Of a stretch of DNA of 64,000 bases, positions 28,836 to 39,899 are shown one piece after another. Within the stretch, counting starts at the first letter, position 1; every line of letters starts with the position of its first letter. The DNA lies in NCBI GenBank assembly GCA_007130045.1, contig SLTG01000021.1, forward strand, positions 1 through 64,000. The letters are read 5' to 3'. The notes below the pieces were generated by a model. The model had not been told where the DNA came from. It saw only the letters and a list, made by a program, of their open reading frames with translations, and made no database searches. A program made the position numbers and the translations under genes. This stretch comes from Opitutales bacterium. GTDB taxonomy: Bacteria; Verrucomicrobiota; Verrucomicrobiia; Opitutales; T3Sed10-336.

Positions 28836-30104
28836 CTATCGGTTTCGGGCGAAAAATCCGCGCTTTTTCGGTTCGGCCGGCTCCGGAGCGGGAGCCGGAT
28901 TTCGGATCTCCCTGCCGGCAATCTCACTTCGGAGATTCGCCAGGGCGACATCATCCGAAAGTTTTCCCTCGCGCCACAGTTCCAACACCGAGCTGTCCAT
29001 CGTCATCATACCCTCCGCCTTGCCGGTCTCCATGACGTTGCCGAGTCCTTGTGTCTTGCCTTCGCGGATGAGGGCCGACACAGCGGGACTCCGGAGAAGG
29101 AGTTCGGTCGCGAGGACAAGTCCCCCTCCCCTTGCCGGAAGCAGACGCTGGCAGATTATCCCGCGCAGGCTTTCCGCCACCATCGCCCGGATCTGAGGCT
29201 GCTGGGCGGGTGGAAAGACATCGAGCAACCGGTTCAATGTGGTCGCGGCATCGCTGGTGTGGATCGTTCCGATTACAAGGTGTCCGGTTTCCGACGCGCT
29301 GATAGCCATTTCGACCGTCTGGAGGTCACGCATTTCCCCGATCACAATGATATCGGGATCCTGCCGAAGCGCTCCTTTCAGCGCGCGATGAAAGGTCTCG
29401 GTGTGCTCACCGACGCCGCGCTGGGTGATCGCGCAACGATCGGGGTGGTGGACGAACTCGATCGGCTCCTCGACGGATATCAGATGGTCGTCGCGTGTCC
29501 GGTTGAGTTGCTGTACAAGGGAGGCCAGGGTTGTCGTCTTGCCCGAGCCCACGGGACCCGCAACAATAATCAGGCCGTTGTGGTAGGAAAGGAGCCTGTC
29601 GATCGTTTTCGCGCTGCGAAATCCCAGCTCCAAAAAGGATCGGATCTCGCGGGGAACGGTTCGATACGAGCCGGCAAGCCCGTCCTTATGCACCATGAGA
29701 TTCGCGCGGTACCGCTCGCCTGTCGGAAACGGAAGCGCAAAATCAAGCTCCCGGTTCTGCTGAAAGTCGGCCCATTGCGATTCGGACAAAAGCGCGCGGT
29801 TCAGGCCTTCGGCCACCTCGGAGCCGAGCGGCTCGGAATCAAGATAGTGAACCTCCCGGTCGCGCCGCACAAACGGCCGCGCCCCGGCGCTCAGATGTAC
29901 ATCGCTCGCGCCGCCGGCCGCCGCGTGTCGAAGAATGGCGATCATCGCCTCCCGCCAAACACCGTCACCGGCTCCCCCCATCGCTGAAAAGTCGGGAAGT
30001 TCGGGAGTTGCCGATTCAACGAATACCGAGGTTTCGCCGGAACCGCCTCCAGGAGCGGCCATCTCGGCCGGCGGTTCAAGAGTGGATTGCGTGTTGGCGT
30101 ACAT
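28836..30104 (-). CDS. PilT/PilU-family retraction ATPase (first of pair)
   Basis: About 422 residues from the ATG at 30104 (MYANTQS), with a ~60-residue Ala/Gly/Glu-rich N-terminal extension before the PilT core; a later Met (MAAPGGG) is also possible. Core motifs: SDVHLSAGARPFVRR, Walker A GPVGSGKTTTL, LISVEEPIEFVHH, QDPDIIVIGEMRDLQTVE, and VIGTIHTSDAATTLNRLLDVFP. The C-terminal SALIREGKTQGL resembles the AIRNLIRE retraction motif better than the second protein does. The tail is Pro/Ala-rich and ends KKRGFFARNR. Likely the other half of a PilT/PilU retraction motor. No other pilus genes are in the window. Confidence 0.88.
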   Translation of the reverse strand: MYANTQSTLEPPAEMAAPGGGSGETSVFVESATPELPDFSAMGGAGDGVWREAMIAILRHAAAGGASDVHLSAGARPFVRRDREVHYLDSEPLGSEVAEGLNRALLSESQWADFQQNRELDFALPFPTGERYRANLMVHKDGLAGSYRTVPREIRSFLELGFRSAKTIDRLLSYHNGLIIVAGPVGSGKTTTLASLVQQLNRTRDDHLISVEEPIEFVHHPDRCAITQRGVGEHTETFHRALKGALRQDPDIIVIGEMRDLQTVEMAISASETGHLVIGTIHTSDAATTLNRLLDVFPPAQQPQIRAMVAESLRGIICQRLLPARGGGLVLATELLLRSPAVSALIREGKTQGLGNVMETGKAEGMMTMDSSVLELWREGKLSDDVALANLRSEIAGREIRNPAPAPEPAEPKKRGFFARNR

Positions 30105-30275
30105 TCGTGGGAATAGAAAGGAGAATGCATGGGAGCGCAAGCAAAGATAGTGTAAAACCCTATTAAAATGTTAGCCATTCACCTCATTTACTCGCGTCAA
30201 CCACGCCGCGGCGACAGTTCTCCCGGCCGAAAAACCCGTGGACGGCCGCAATTTCCCTTCCAACGCCCGGCCCCG

Positions 30276-30512
30276 TCAACGAGGGGCGGGCTGAAGGATA
30301 CGCGTGTGGGATGGCGAAAATATGGGGAGTACCTGGAGTTTCTTGCTGCGGAGAAAGCGTCTCAGAGGGATTTGGTTTCTAAGAGGATTACTCGTGGGTG
30401 GTGCATGGGGACCAAAGAGTTCAAGACGGAAATGAGGAAGGAAGCCGATCCGGAGGGGTTCATGCCGAACCAGGTAACAATTGAACTTGATTTGGTTGCC
30501 GATGGGCGATAA
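30276..30512 (+). pseudogene. RAYT (REP-associated Y1 transposase) C-terminal relic
   Basis: The frame reads RGGLKDTRVGWRKYGEYLEF, then SKRITRGWCMGTKEFKTEMR, and ends at a TAA at 30512. The RGWC.G..EF motif is characteristic of the C-terminus of REP-associated tyrosine transposases (Y1/IS200-like). The N-terminal catalytic part with the HUH motif and Tyr is missing: upstream in-frame sequence is low-complexity and unlike the family. So this is a truncated relic that cannot act. Two short palindromic elements (copies A and B) elsewhere in the window are the type of DNA such enzymes mobilise. Confidence 0.62.
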
Positions 30513-30866
30513 GGCTGTCGCAGAATGGTGAACAGAGACTTGACAGATAAGGCGGCACAATGCGGCTTATGAATCCCCGTTTTGAGTGACGCAAAATTTG
30601 CCGATATTCGGGAATCGTTTTAAGCTGTTTTCAACAAACCGACATAAAGCCATGAAAGCCGGATGCCATTTCCTTAGTCCGCCGATGGATTCGGTGGTTT
30701 CGCACTCATGGGCCTTTTCGGCCGGAGCATTGGCATTACTCGGAGTCAACCCTTCTCCTTCCGGGCGCCGGGACGATCCGTTCGTTTGCCGGCCCGGCGT
30801 GCCGCGTGGATTTTCGCGGCGCATTTCTCCTCCGTCCGGAGGATAATCTGTTCAATACGGGACCTG
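30513..30866. other. Intergenic stretch before the subtilase gene
   Basis: About 350 bp with short overlapping frames on both strands but none with family features or a start supported by a ribosome site. A TTGACA word at 30539 lacks a good -10 partner. The subtilase promoter probably lies in this stretch. Confidence 0.35.
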
Positions 30867-30875
30867 AAAGGAGGT
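30867..30875 (+). promoter_or_regulatory. Strong Shine-Dalgarno site of the subtilase gene
   Basis: AAAGGAGGT lies 4-5 nt before the ATG at 30880. It is unusually strong for this window, where most starts have weak sites, and it settles the start of the large protease in favour of the long N-terminus. Confidence 0.8.
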
Positions 30876-30879
30876 CGCG

Positions 30880-33800
30880 ATGAAAAGTCTACACGCCGAA
30901 TGGTCCAAACACCTCGGCGGTCTCAGGCGATGGGCACGGCGGCGCTTGCAGTTCAGCCGGAAAATTCTGCGGAAGAGATTCCGGTTGCTTTGCCAAACAT
31001 TCTTCCTTCGCACGTTGCTCCTTGCGATCTCCGTTTTCGTTTGCGGATCCGGATTCGCCGACGAGGCGCCGAAATACAGCTATTACCACCAGGACGAACT
31101 GATCGTCCTCAAGCCGAGCCCGCGACTCATTGTGCTGCCGTCCGATGAAATCACGATGAGCGAATTCCTCGGCGATCGCCGGATACATCGGGACAGACTG
31201 AGCGACTCGTCCGCCTTGCGGGAACGGGGAATCGCGGTCTACCGGATTCCGGTGTCGAAAGGGCAGACTCCGGAGCCTGCGATGAGCCCCGCGCTGATCG
31301 AAATTTTCATTCACAACACCGGGAAAGTCTCGCAACCGGTCTTCGAACAGGGAGCATCGGTTCTGATCCCCGCCGACGAAGTGATCGTCGGATTGGATGG
31401 CATCGCATCGCTCGATCAAGCCGTCGCGTTCCTGGGACCAAACATGGATAATCTCGGGATCGTCGCGATGCGCGCCCACCGTCCGAACACCTTCATTGTC
31501 ACCATCCAACCCGCCGGCAACGGGCGAGCCTTCGACATCGCCCGCGCGTTATCGGCTCGCAAGGAGGTGACCTTCGCCGAACCGAACTTCATCGTGATTT
31601 CACGCAACGGTCTGTATTCTCCCGCGCCGGCCGCCCGCACAATCCCGACCGCACGCCCCGTGCCGGAAGTTGCCGCCCTGCCGGCGGAAACGTGGCGCGA
31701 AACCGAAGCGCCATTCACGACGGTCACGACATCCGGAGCCGGCGCGGTCGAATGGGTGACCATCGCGAGCCTGGACTTCGAATCGCCCGATCTGCCCTAC
31801 GGGTGGTCGTCCGTTTACTATTTGGGCGCCACTCCCGCCCACTGGGGTCGAACCTCCTACCGGGCGCGCAGCGGTTCCCACTCCCTATACTGCGCGGCCG
31901 GAGGATTCTTCGGGACCCCTGCCCCCGGTCCCGCACCCGCCAGCATGCACGCTTATTTAATGAGCCCCTTCTTCAATTTTCAGGCATACCAGGAGGTGTA
32001 CCTCGAGTTCTGGTTCTACGCGAAGAACGAGCAGTATCCGGACTCAAATCCCGAACAGTTCTTCGATTACGCGGAAATCGAAATTATCGATTACGACACC
32101 GGGCGCACCGACAGCCGGATGCTGGTCTCGGGAGCCGGTGGCGACATGACGCTCGATCCGACCACCGAAAACGGCTGGCGCAGGGCGTTGATCCGCGTCG
32201 GGCCGGGTTTGCGCAAAAACGTGGTGTTCTTTTTCAACTTCATCACGGACTGGAGCGTGCAGACCGAGGGCGTTTACCTCGACGACATCCGCATCATCGG
32301 CACGACCAACGTCGACGCCTTTCCGGTCAGTAACGATACCTACAGCGCGCGCCAGTACGAACTGAGAAACTCCGGGCAGATCGCCGGGCTCGGAAATCGC
32401 ACGAACGACATGAAGGTTCCGGAAGCGTGGGATCTCGTATCCGTCTCTCCCGACATCGTCGTCGCGGTGATCGACAGCGGGGTCGATCTCGGCCACCCCG
32501 ACCTGAACCTGGTCACCGGCTACAACGCCGACGGAACGGTCGGCGGCGGACCCGACGCAAACTACCCGGACGCCCACGGAACCGCCTGCGCCGGAAATGT
32601 CGGGGCGATCGGAAACAACAATGCCGGAGTGGTCGGGGTAGCTCCCGGGGTGAAGATCATGCCCATCAACAACGGCGGAGAAACCGCGACGATGGCAACC
32701 GCCCTGGACGTTGCCGTTCTGCGCGGCGCAAAGATTCTCAGCAACTCGTGGGGTTGGGTGGGTGCGCCTTCCACCGACATCACAAACGCGGTCAACGACG
32801 CCCTTTCCGCCGGGCGCATCGTTGTTTTCGCCGCCGGAAACGGACCGGACCGCGCGCCCTGGACTTACGAAGTCGCTTTTCCGGGAAGTTTGACGGGAAG
32901 CAGCGACGTCATCTCCGTCGGCGCGTCCAGTCCAACCGACGAGCACAAGTCCGCCTCCAGCAGTGACGGCGAGTTCGCCTGGGGCTCCAGCTATATCGGC
33001 GCCGGGCCCGACATCGTCGCTCCGGGTCCCTGGAGTTACACCACCGACATCCGCGGCGCCGCCGGCTACAACGACGGATCGAAACTCGCCGATCCCGCCT
33101 ACAATCCCGCCTTCGGCGGAACGTCTTCCTCGGCCCCCAAGGTGTCGGGGATCGTCGCACTGATGCTTTCTGGCAATCCGCATCTGACGCCGGGACAGGT
33201 AAAATCGATCCTTGCATCGACGGCCGACGACATCGATGCTCCCGGACTCGACGACAAGACCGGCGCGGGACGGGTGAATGCCTTCAAGGCGGTGCTGGCG
33301 GCTCAGGGAGGAAGCGTCCCCGAGGCGCCGGCGGCGCCCACAAACCTCACGGCCGCGGCGACCGCGACCGATCGGATCGACCTGGCGTGGACCGACAACG
33401 CGACAAACGAAGACGGCTTCCGGATTCAAATCCGAACCGGACTTGCGGGCGACTGGACGACGGACCCCGGTGTGTGGCCGGCAGACACGACCGGCGCAAG
33501 TATCCAAAATCTGGATTCATCGACACCGTATTTCTTCCGCGTGTATGCCTTTAATTCAGCGGGTAATTCCGGCTTTTCGAACGAAGCGTCCGCAACGACC
33601 CCACCCGATGAAACCGGTCCGTCCAACGACCGTTTCGCCGGCGCCACCATAATTCACGGTCTGTCCGGCGCCGTATCCGCGACAAACACCGGCGCCTCGA
33701 GAGAGCCCGGCGAGCCCGATCACGCGAATGTGCCGGGAGGCGGTTCGGTCTGGTTCAGATGGACCTCTCCTTCACAAGGGGTCGCAAGCTTCGACACTTT

Positions 33801-34641
33801 CGGAAGCGATTTTGACACGGTTCTCGCCGTCTATACCGGCGACAATGTCGCCGCGCTCACATGGATTGCCTCGAACGACGACGCCGATTTGTCTCTTCAG
33901 AGCAAGGTCGAGTTTCAAGCCGTCAGAGACACCGTCTATCACATCGCCGTTGACGGATACAGGGGCGCTTCTGGTCAAATCGCGCTCAACTGGGCACTCG
34001 TCGTGACGTCCGAACCGCCCGTCATCACCAGCCCGTTGACCGCCGCGGGCAACGTCGGCGTGCCGTTCCGCTATGAGATCATCGCAACAAACGATCCCCT
34101 CTTTCACGGGTGCGCCGGATTGCCCGAGGGTCTAACGGTTGACGAGACCACGGGCGTCATATCCGGGATACCGCGAAAAATGGGGATATTCGATGTTGCG
34201 CTCACAGCTTCGAACGAATCCGGTGAATGCGCCGAAACGCTCAAAGTCACGATCGCCGCAAGACCGTTCGATCTGTGGCGGGTCGAACATTTCGGCCCCG
34301 ACGCCGGCGATCCGGAAAAGGGAGGAGCGTACGGCGACTACAACGGCGACGGAGTCGTGAACCTGATGAAATACGCGCTCGGCCACGACCCGGCAACCCG
34401 CACGCCGTTCGAGCCGCCGCACCTTGAGAAAGGGGCGATAGTCCTCACCTATACCCGCCGCCGCGAACCAACCGATGTCGAGTACACCGTAAAAGTATCG
34501 GAGGATCTGCATTACTGGCACGACCCCGGAGCGGCGCTCGTTGAGAAAGTTCTCGAAGACGGCGAAATCCAGAAGATCGAGGCAGGAATCGCGACCGACC
34601 ATCGCAGACTCTTCCTGCGCCTGGAAGTTCGGTTGCGGTGA
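30880..34641 (+). CDS. Large secreted modular subtilisin-like serine protease (S8)
   Basis: 1,253 residues. The basic N-region (~45 residues) runs into a hydrophobic signal core (TLLLAISVFVCGSGFA). A propeptide-like domain spans ~65-245. A beta-sandwich (~290-480; SLDFESPDLPYGW to VYLDDIRIIG) precedes the catalytic domain, an uncommon place for it. The catalytic triad is Asp ~531 (VVAVIDSGVD), His ~566 (DAHGTACAG) and Ser ~749 (GGTSSSAPKVSG). Then come an Fn3 module (~817-907), a PPC-like module (~915-1043), an Ig/cadherin-like putative module (~1047-1127) and a C-terminal region with GDYNGDGVVNLMKYALG, a calcium-loop segment typical of verrucomicrobial exported proteins. An extracellular protein degrader, probably cell-surface retained. 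Confidence 0.88.
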   Translation: MKSLHAEWSKHLGGLRRWARRRLQFSRKILRKRFRLLCQTFFLRTLLLAISVFVCGSGFADEAPKYSYYHQDELIVLKPSPRLIVLPSDEITMSEFLGDRRIHRDRLSDSSALRERGIAVYRIPVSKGQTPEPAMSPALIEIFIHNTGKVSQPVFEQGASVLIPADEVIVGLDGIASLDQAVAFLGPNMDNLGIVAMRAHRPNTFIVTIQPAGNGRAFDIARALSARKEVTFAEPNFIVISRNGLYSPAPAARTIPTARPVPEVAALPAETWRETEAPFTTVTTSGAGAVEWVTIASLDFESPDLPYGWSSVYYLGATPAHWGRTSYRARSGSHSLYCAAGGFFGTPAPGPAPASMHAYLMSPFFNFQAYQEVYLEFWFYAKNEQYPDSNPEQFFDYAEIEIIDYDTGRTDSRMLVSGAGGDMTLDPTTENGWRRALIRVGPGLRKNVVFFFNFITDWSVQTEGVYLDDIRIIGTTNVDAFPVSNDTYSARQYELRNSGQIAGLGNRTNDMKVPEAWDLVSVSPDIVVAVIDSGVDLGHPDLNLVTGYNADGTVGGGPDANYPDAHGTACAGNVGAIGNNNAGVVGVAPGVKIMPINNGGETATMATALDVAVLRGAKILSNSWGWVGAPSTDITNAVNDALSAGRIVVFAAGNGPDRAPWTYEVAFPGSLTGSSDVISVGASSPTDEHKSASSSDGEFAWGSSYIGAGPDIVAPGPWSYTTDIRGAAGYNDGSKLADPAYNPAFGGTSSSAPKVSGIVALMLSGNPHLTPGQVKSILASTADDIDAPGLDDKTGAGRVNAFKAVLAAQGGSVPEAPAAPTNLTAAATATDRIDLAWTDNATNEDGFRIQIRTGLAGDWTTDPGVWPADTTGASIQNLDSSTPYFFRVYAFNSAGNSGFSNEASATTPPDETGPSNDRFAGATIIHGLSGAVSATNTGASREPGEPDHANVPGGGSVWFRWTSPSQGVASFDTFGSDFDTVLAVYTGDNVAALTWIASNDDADLSLQSKVEFQAVRDTVYHIAVDGYRGASGQIALNWALVVTSEPPVITSPLTAAGNVGVPFRYEIIATNDPLFHGCAGLPEGLTVDETTGVISGIPRKMGIFDVALTASNESGECAETLKVTIAARPFDLWRVEHFGPDAGDPEKGGAYGDYNGDGVVNLMKYALGHDPATRTPFEPPHLEKGAIVLTYTRRREPTDVEYTVKVSEDLHYWHDPGAALVEKVLEDGEIQKIEAGIATDHRRLFLRLEVRLR

Positions 34642-34792
34642 TTCCTCTGAAGAACGTAACGCGCCGGCGTACCCGGGCACATGCCGCTGCCGCACGAAGC
34701 GCCCGCAGGCGGTCACGATGGAAGCTCCGGGGATAAACCCCGTCGCCAAAAAAATACAGACAACAACCAAATACCACCAACCGACACCAAAC

Positions 34793-34832
34793 GCCCCACG
34801 ACCCTCGCCCCACGACCCTCGCCCCACGACCC
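34793..34832. repeat. 14-bp tandem repeat, ~2.9 copies
   Basis: GCCCCACGACCCTC is repeated with no mismatch between the subtilase stop and the convergent phosphonate-type permease gene. It lies inside a C-rich, G-poor 130-bp stretch. Looks like simple-sequence slippage; no function evident. Confidence 0.8.
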
Positions 34833-34870
34833 AACGAGCGCCAACCGCCAACCCGGGGCAAGGCCCGTCC

Positions 34871-35710
34871 CTACCCCATCAACGCGGGACGGTTCGTCCG
34901 GTTGGTCACTTTCTTGCGGATCCACTCACCGAGGAAATCCAGTACCGTGACGAGGACCAGGATGAAAATCAGCACGGTGGCGAACCGGTCCCACATTCCG
35001 TAATCCTGGTAGAAAAAAAGCTGAACCCCGATCCCGCCCGCGCCGACGATTCCGACGATCGCGGCGGAACGGATATTGTATTCGAGCATCCAGAGCGAAT
35101 AACTCCAGACCAGCGGCTTCGCGTGGGGCCACATGCCGTGCTGAAACGCCTGCAACGGATCGGCCCCGATCGCGCGAAGGCTCTTGGCAACCTCCACGTC
35201 GACCGATTCAAAGGCATCCGAAAAAAACTTTCCGAGATACCCCATGCTGTAGAACGTCAGCGCCACCACCCCGGCAAGGCTGTTGGCGCCCACGACCGCA
35301 ACCGCGATCAGCGCCCAGATCAGGCTCGGAACCGTTCGAATCATGTTCATGATCATCCGCGCGACGATCACCAGCCACTTCGGCGAAACGGTCTGCGCCC
35401 CTGCGGCGGCGAGCGGGAAGGACAGGATCACCGCGAAGAACGTCGCCATCACCGCCATCTGAATCGTTTCCAGGAGCGCGAGAAGAGTCACTCCGACAAC
35501 CTGCGCCGAGAAATCGGGGGGGAAGAAATTCCCCGCGAACCGGATAAAGTTGCCCAGGTAATCGAGGTCGCGCCCCGAGCCCTTGACGACCGGGCTGGAA
35601 AGAACGACCGCAACAAGAAAGATCAACAGCGAGACATTGAGCACATTGAGGCGCTCGTGCCATTTGAGTTCCGGGTACTCACCGGTGGGACGCGCGGCTG
35701 GATCGGTCAT
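34871..35710 (-). CDS. phnE: Phosphonate/phosphite-type ABC transporter permease
   Basis: 279 residues with about six membrane segments. The permease coupling motif region reads SLRAIGADPLQAFQHGMWPHA, followed by the PhnE-typical EYNIRSAAIVGIVGAGGIGVQL, close to PhnE/PtxC proteins. It forms the membrane channel for import of phosphonate, phosphite or a related oxyanion. Last gene of a phnD-phnC-phnE order on the minus strand, 147 bp after the ATPase gene stop. No C-P lyase, phosphonatase or phosphite dehydrogenase gene is in the window, so the substrate remains open. Confidence 0.88.
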   Translation of the reverse strand: MTDPAARPTGEYPELKWHERLNVLNVSLLIFLVAVVLSSPVVKGSGRDLDYLGNFIRFAGNFFPPDFSAQVVGVTLLALLETIQMAVMATFFAVILSFPLAAAGAQTVSPKWLVIVARMIMNMIRTVPSLIWALIAVAVVGANSLAGVVALTFYSMGYLGKFFSDAFESVDVEVAKSLRAIGADPLQAFQHGMWPHAKPLVWSYSLWMLEYNIRSAAIVGIVGAGGIGVQLFFYQDYGMWDRFATVLIFILVLVTVLDFLGEWIRKKVTNRTNRPALMG

Positions 35711-35857
35711 CGGTTATCTGATCGCACCGAGCCGCGCGCACCGGTATCACGCCGCGTTCCGGCTTCCGGATCAACGCCCGCCGAATCGGTCGGCTCGCTC
35801 CGGGAATCAATTTGAATATCAGGCCGTCGCCCGTGAACTGCCCTGATCGAACCCATT

Positions 35858-36643
35858 TCAACGAACGTCCCGAAGCCGCCACCCCTCGGGATTGAGGGGG
35901 TCGAGGCTCAGCGCCTTGTCGGCGAACCGGGCGACGAATTCAGGATTGTGAAGGACGCAGAAGACCGAACGGCGGCGCACGCTTGCCTCCTGGCGGAGAA
36001 TCCCCAGGACGCGCCCGGAAAAGTAGCCGTCGAGGTTGGAGACCGGTTCGTCGGCCAGAAAGAGTTCGGGTTGCTGAAAAAGCGCCCGGGCGATCGCGGT
36101 GCGCTGCTGCTCGCCGCCGGAGATTTCGACCGCCCAACGGTGAAGGTAACCGCCAAGGCCGAGATCATCCAGAATCGCATAGGCTTCACGCCTGTCCGAC
36201 TTGGGAAATCCGAACAGCGTCCGCAAACCGGAATAGCGCCCCATCCGCCCGCACAGGACGTTCGATAGAACGGTGTTGTTCGGCGTGAGCATGAAGTTCT
36301 GGAAGATGATCCCGGTACGGCGACGGAAATCCTGCGGTGCATGGAGGCAGCCCTCCGTGCACCGGTACTTCACCTCCCCTTCCGTCGGCTTCAGGATCCC
36401 CGCAAGACACGCCAGCAGACTGGACTTGCCGACACCGGAAGGCCCGACGACCGCCAGAAACGAGCCCCGCGGCACGTCGAGATCGAGATTGCGCACGAGC
36501 CAGCGGCCCCCGCGCCGGATCCCCAGATTGCGCACGCTCAGGTGCGGGGCTTCGTTCCCGGTCGCATCGGCCGCCTCTGCGGCCGCCTTCCGGTTGTCCG
36601 GCGAAGTCCCGCCGGAAACGTTCTTCGTGTTTAAGGTTACCAT
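35858..36643 (-). CDS. phnC: Phosphonate/phosphite-type ABC transporter ATPase
   Basis: 261 residues. Walker A GPSGVGKSSL, Q-loop FQNFMLTPNNTVLSNVL, signature ISGGEQQR, Walker B LFLADEPVSNLD, and H-loop VLHNPEF. A ~35-residue Ala-rich N-terminal extension precedes the domain start at LSVRNLGIRRGG. The NVLCGRMGRYSGLRTLFG stretch is typical of PhnC. It energises import together with the permease downstream and the binding lipoprotein upstream (44-bp gap). The insertion RCTEGCLHAPQDFRRR between Walker A and the Q-loop carries two cysteines of unknown meaning. Confidence 0.88.
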   Translation of the reverse strand: MVTLNTKNVSGGTSPDNRKAAAEAADATGNEAPHLSVRNLGIRRGGRWLVRNLDLDVPRGSFLAVVGPSGVGKSSLLACLAGILKPTEGEVKYRCTEGCLHAPQDFRRRTGIIFQNFMLTPNNTVLSNVLCGRMGRYSGLRTLFGFPKSDRREAYAILDDLGLGGYLHRWAVEISGGEQQRTAIARALFQQPELFLADEPVSNLDGYFSGRVLGILRQEASVRRRSVFCVLHNPEFVARFADKALSLDPLNPEGWRLRDVR

Positions 36644-36687
36644 GTCCTCTCAGGGTCGGCGGTTGCAGGAATGAATTCTCTTGAATC

Positions 36688-37602
36688 CTATCGAACCGGC
36701 ATGCGGCGCGCCAGCGCCAGCGCCTCTTCAATACTGGCCAGGTGCTCTGCCGCATCCACTTCAATGATACGCGAAGTGAAAACCCGGTCGCGCAATTCAT
36801 GATGTTCTTCTTCATTCAGAGTCAGGAGCGCGTCGCGAAGCAGGGACTTGTCGTCATCCGACAACGCCGACCTCACCGCGATCACGTGAGTGGGCACCGG
36901 TCCCTGTTCGGCCATCATCCGCAGACGCGCACGCTGGTCGTCGTTTAAATGCCGGTCCTCTTCCAGCACGTAATAACTTACCGCTGCCGCTTCGGCGTCT
37001 CCATTCAGAACCCGGTTGACCGCGGAAACGTAGCCCGTTCCGTAAAAAACATTGCCCGTTCCGAAGAATCCTTCGGGTCCGGTCTCCTCGTCGATCAGCC
37101 CTCTGCGGTGAAGGTCCCAAAGCGGAATGACGTAGCCCGAAGTGCTGGTGCGGCTTGAAAACGCGACCGGCCGCCCCTCGAGATCCTCGACACTCCCGGA
37201 GCCGTTGTCCGCCAAGGTCACCCAGTAGCTGGTGTAATACGTTCTTCCCTCGATCTCACCGGCCAGAAGAATTTCGGCCAGGTTTCGCTCCTTCGCGTGC
37301 GCCATTTCCGTGCCGCTCACGAAGGCGAGATCGATTGTCCCGTTGGCAAAGCCTTCCTGAATCACCGATCCGGACAGCGGCACGATAACCTCCACCGGAA
37401 CTCCGATTCTCGAGGACAGATAGGCTTCCAGCGCCCTTGTCTCGCCGAGCATCTTGTCGGGATCCTTGTCCGGTTTGAGAGCGATCACCAGTCGGCTTTC
37501 CGAAAACGGCGAATCTCCGTCGACCCCGCCTTGCTGCGAACAGGCCGCCAAAAAGAACAACAGCGACACTCCGGTCGCCCCGAAAATGAAATTGAGTCTC
37601 AT
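36688..37602 (-). CDS. phnD: Phosphonate/phosphite-type substrate-binding lipoprotein
   Basis: 304 residues from the ATG at 37602, with AGGTG 9 nt upstream; the track start is a GTG four codons earlier. The signal ends in the lipobox LAAC, so it is a lipid-anchored periplasmic protein. Domain features match PhnD/PtxB-type binding proteins: LVIALKPDKDPDKML, LSSRIGVPVEVIVPLSGSVI, NGTIDLAFVSGTEM, and the FSSRTSTSGYVIPL phosphate-grip loop. First gene of the importer operon. An inverted repeat ATGAGA/TCTCAT lies 18 bp upstream of the start and may be an operator. Divergent from enolase. Confidence 0.88.
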   Translation of the reverse strand: MRLNFIFGATGVSLLFFLAACSQQGGVDGDSPFSESRLVIALKPDKDPDKMLGETRALEAYLSSRIGVPVEVIVPLSGSVIQEGFANGTIDLAFVSGTEMAHAKERNLAEILLAGEIEGRTYYTSYWVTLADNGSGSVEDLEGRPVAFSSRTSTSGYVIPLWDLHRRGLIDEETGPEGFFGTGNVFYGTGYVSAVNRVLNGDAEAAAVSYYVLEEDRHLNDDQRARLRMMAEQGPVPTHVIAVRSALSDDDKSLLRDALLTLNEEEHHELRDRVFTSRIIEVDAAEHLASIEEALALARRMPVR

Positions 37603-37619
37603 GATTGAAATCACCTTTG

Positions 37620-39054
<1,435 letters not shown>

Positions 39055-39129
39055 ATAATTAATTCTCCCGAATGAGGTTGATCTTTGCGCGGTTAATCCC
39101 ACAATGTAGAGTCAGCTTAGGCTTCGTTG

Positions 39130-39852
39130 ATGAGCGACTACGATCACGAAAACTTCTCCGAAGGCGATTGGGACGACAGGAGTGAACTTGCATGGAGCGA
39201 GTTCGACTGGGAACGGTACCTTTGTGAACAGGAGGACACCTTCCACCGGTACCTCGCGCTCTACGCAAAGTACCGGACCCGTCCGGACAGGCTGGACAAG
39301 GTGGCTTATCACATGGGCTGGGATTCGGGCGAGTGGGCCTCCGCCCACCCGCTCGGAGAGGATGAGGACTTTCCGGACGACGACCTGTTCGCCGGTTTGG
39401 CGGACGAACGGTTTGAGGACGATGACACGGAGGATCCGATGGATCCCTACACTCTCTACCGTCATCCGATCTTCGTCGCCACCAAGTCCCTTTATATGAG
39501 TCTGCACGAAACGTGGGAACGTTTGATCTCGAATCCGGCCAACCAACTGCATCCGCAACTGGTCAATTCCTACCAGAAATGTTTGCAACAGGGGGAAACG
39601 AATGCGATTTTTGCGATTCACGCACTGGACATGGGCGATTACACGCTTTGTGTCGCCCAGCTTAAACGCGCGCTGAGCGCGCTCAACAACTCCATTCATT
39701 TCCTGGAGGAGGTCTCGGGATCCAGGACCTACGCAACGTCGATTTATCAACAGGAAGCACTGACACAACTTTTCGACCTCAGAGAAATCTGGTTGAGAGT
39801 AATTAAATATTGCCGGGAAGAAGCCAATCGTCGCTATAACGAAGGCGACTGA
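39130..39852 (+). CDS. Hypothetical protein downstream of enolase
   Basis: 240 residues from the ATG at 39130 (the track uses a TTG one codon earlier). The N-terminal ~110 residues are very acidic and aromatic (EGDWDDRSELAWSEFDW, DFPDDDLFAGLADERF). The C-terminal half is helical (LYMSLHETWERLISNP, DYTLCVAQLKRALSALNNSI) and resembles a helical bundle with ~35-residue periodicity. No signal or membrane segment. Not recognised. It is followed by the sigma-like gene, with which it may form a pair. Confidence 0.68.
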   Translation: MSDYDHENFSEGDWDDRSELAWSEFDWERYLCEQEDTFHRYLALYAKYRTRPDRLDKVAYHMGWDSGEWASAHPLGEDEDFPDDDLFAGLADERFEDDDTEDPMDPYTLYRHPIFVATKSLYMSLHETWERLISNPANQLHPQLVNSYQKCLQQGETNAIFAIHALDMGDYTLCVAQLKRALSALNNSIHFLEEVSGSRTYATSIYQQEALTQLFDLREIWLRVIKYCREEANRRYNEGD

Positions 39853-39899
39853 TTTCCGAACGCCACCAGCCCGTTCCTTTCGCCGTGATCAATACAGTT

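Noticed and set aside
32044-33507. 487-residue minus-strand ORF inside the subtilase
   Set aside because: Antisense shadow; the plus strand has the complete Asp-His-Ser triad and accessory domains.
34541-35815. 424-residue plus-strand ORF over the permease gene
   Set aside because: His/Arg/Asp-rich shadow without domains; the minus strand carries a full PhnE.
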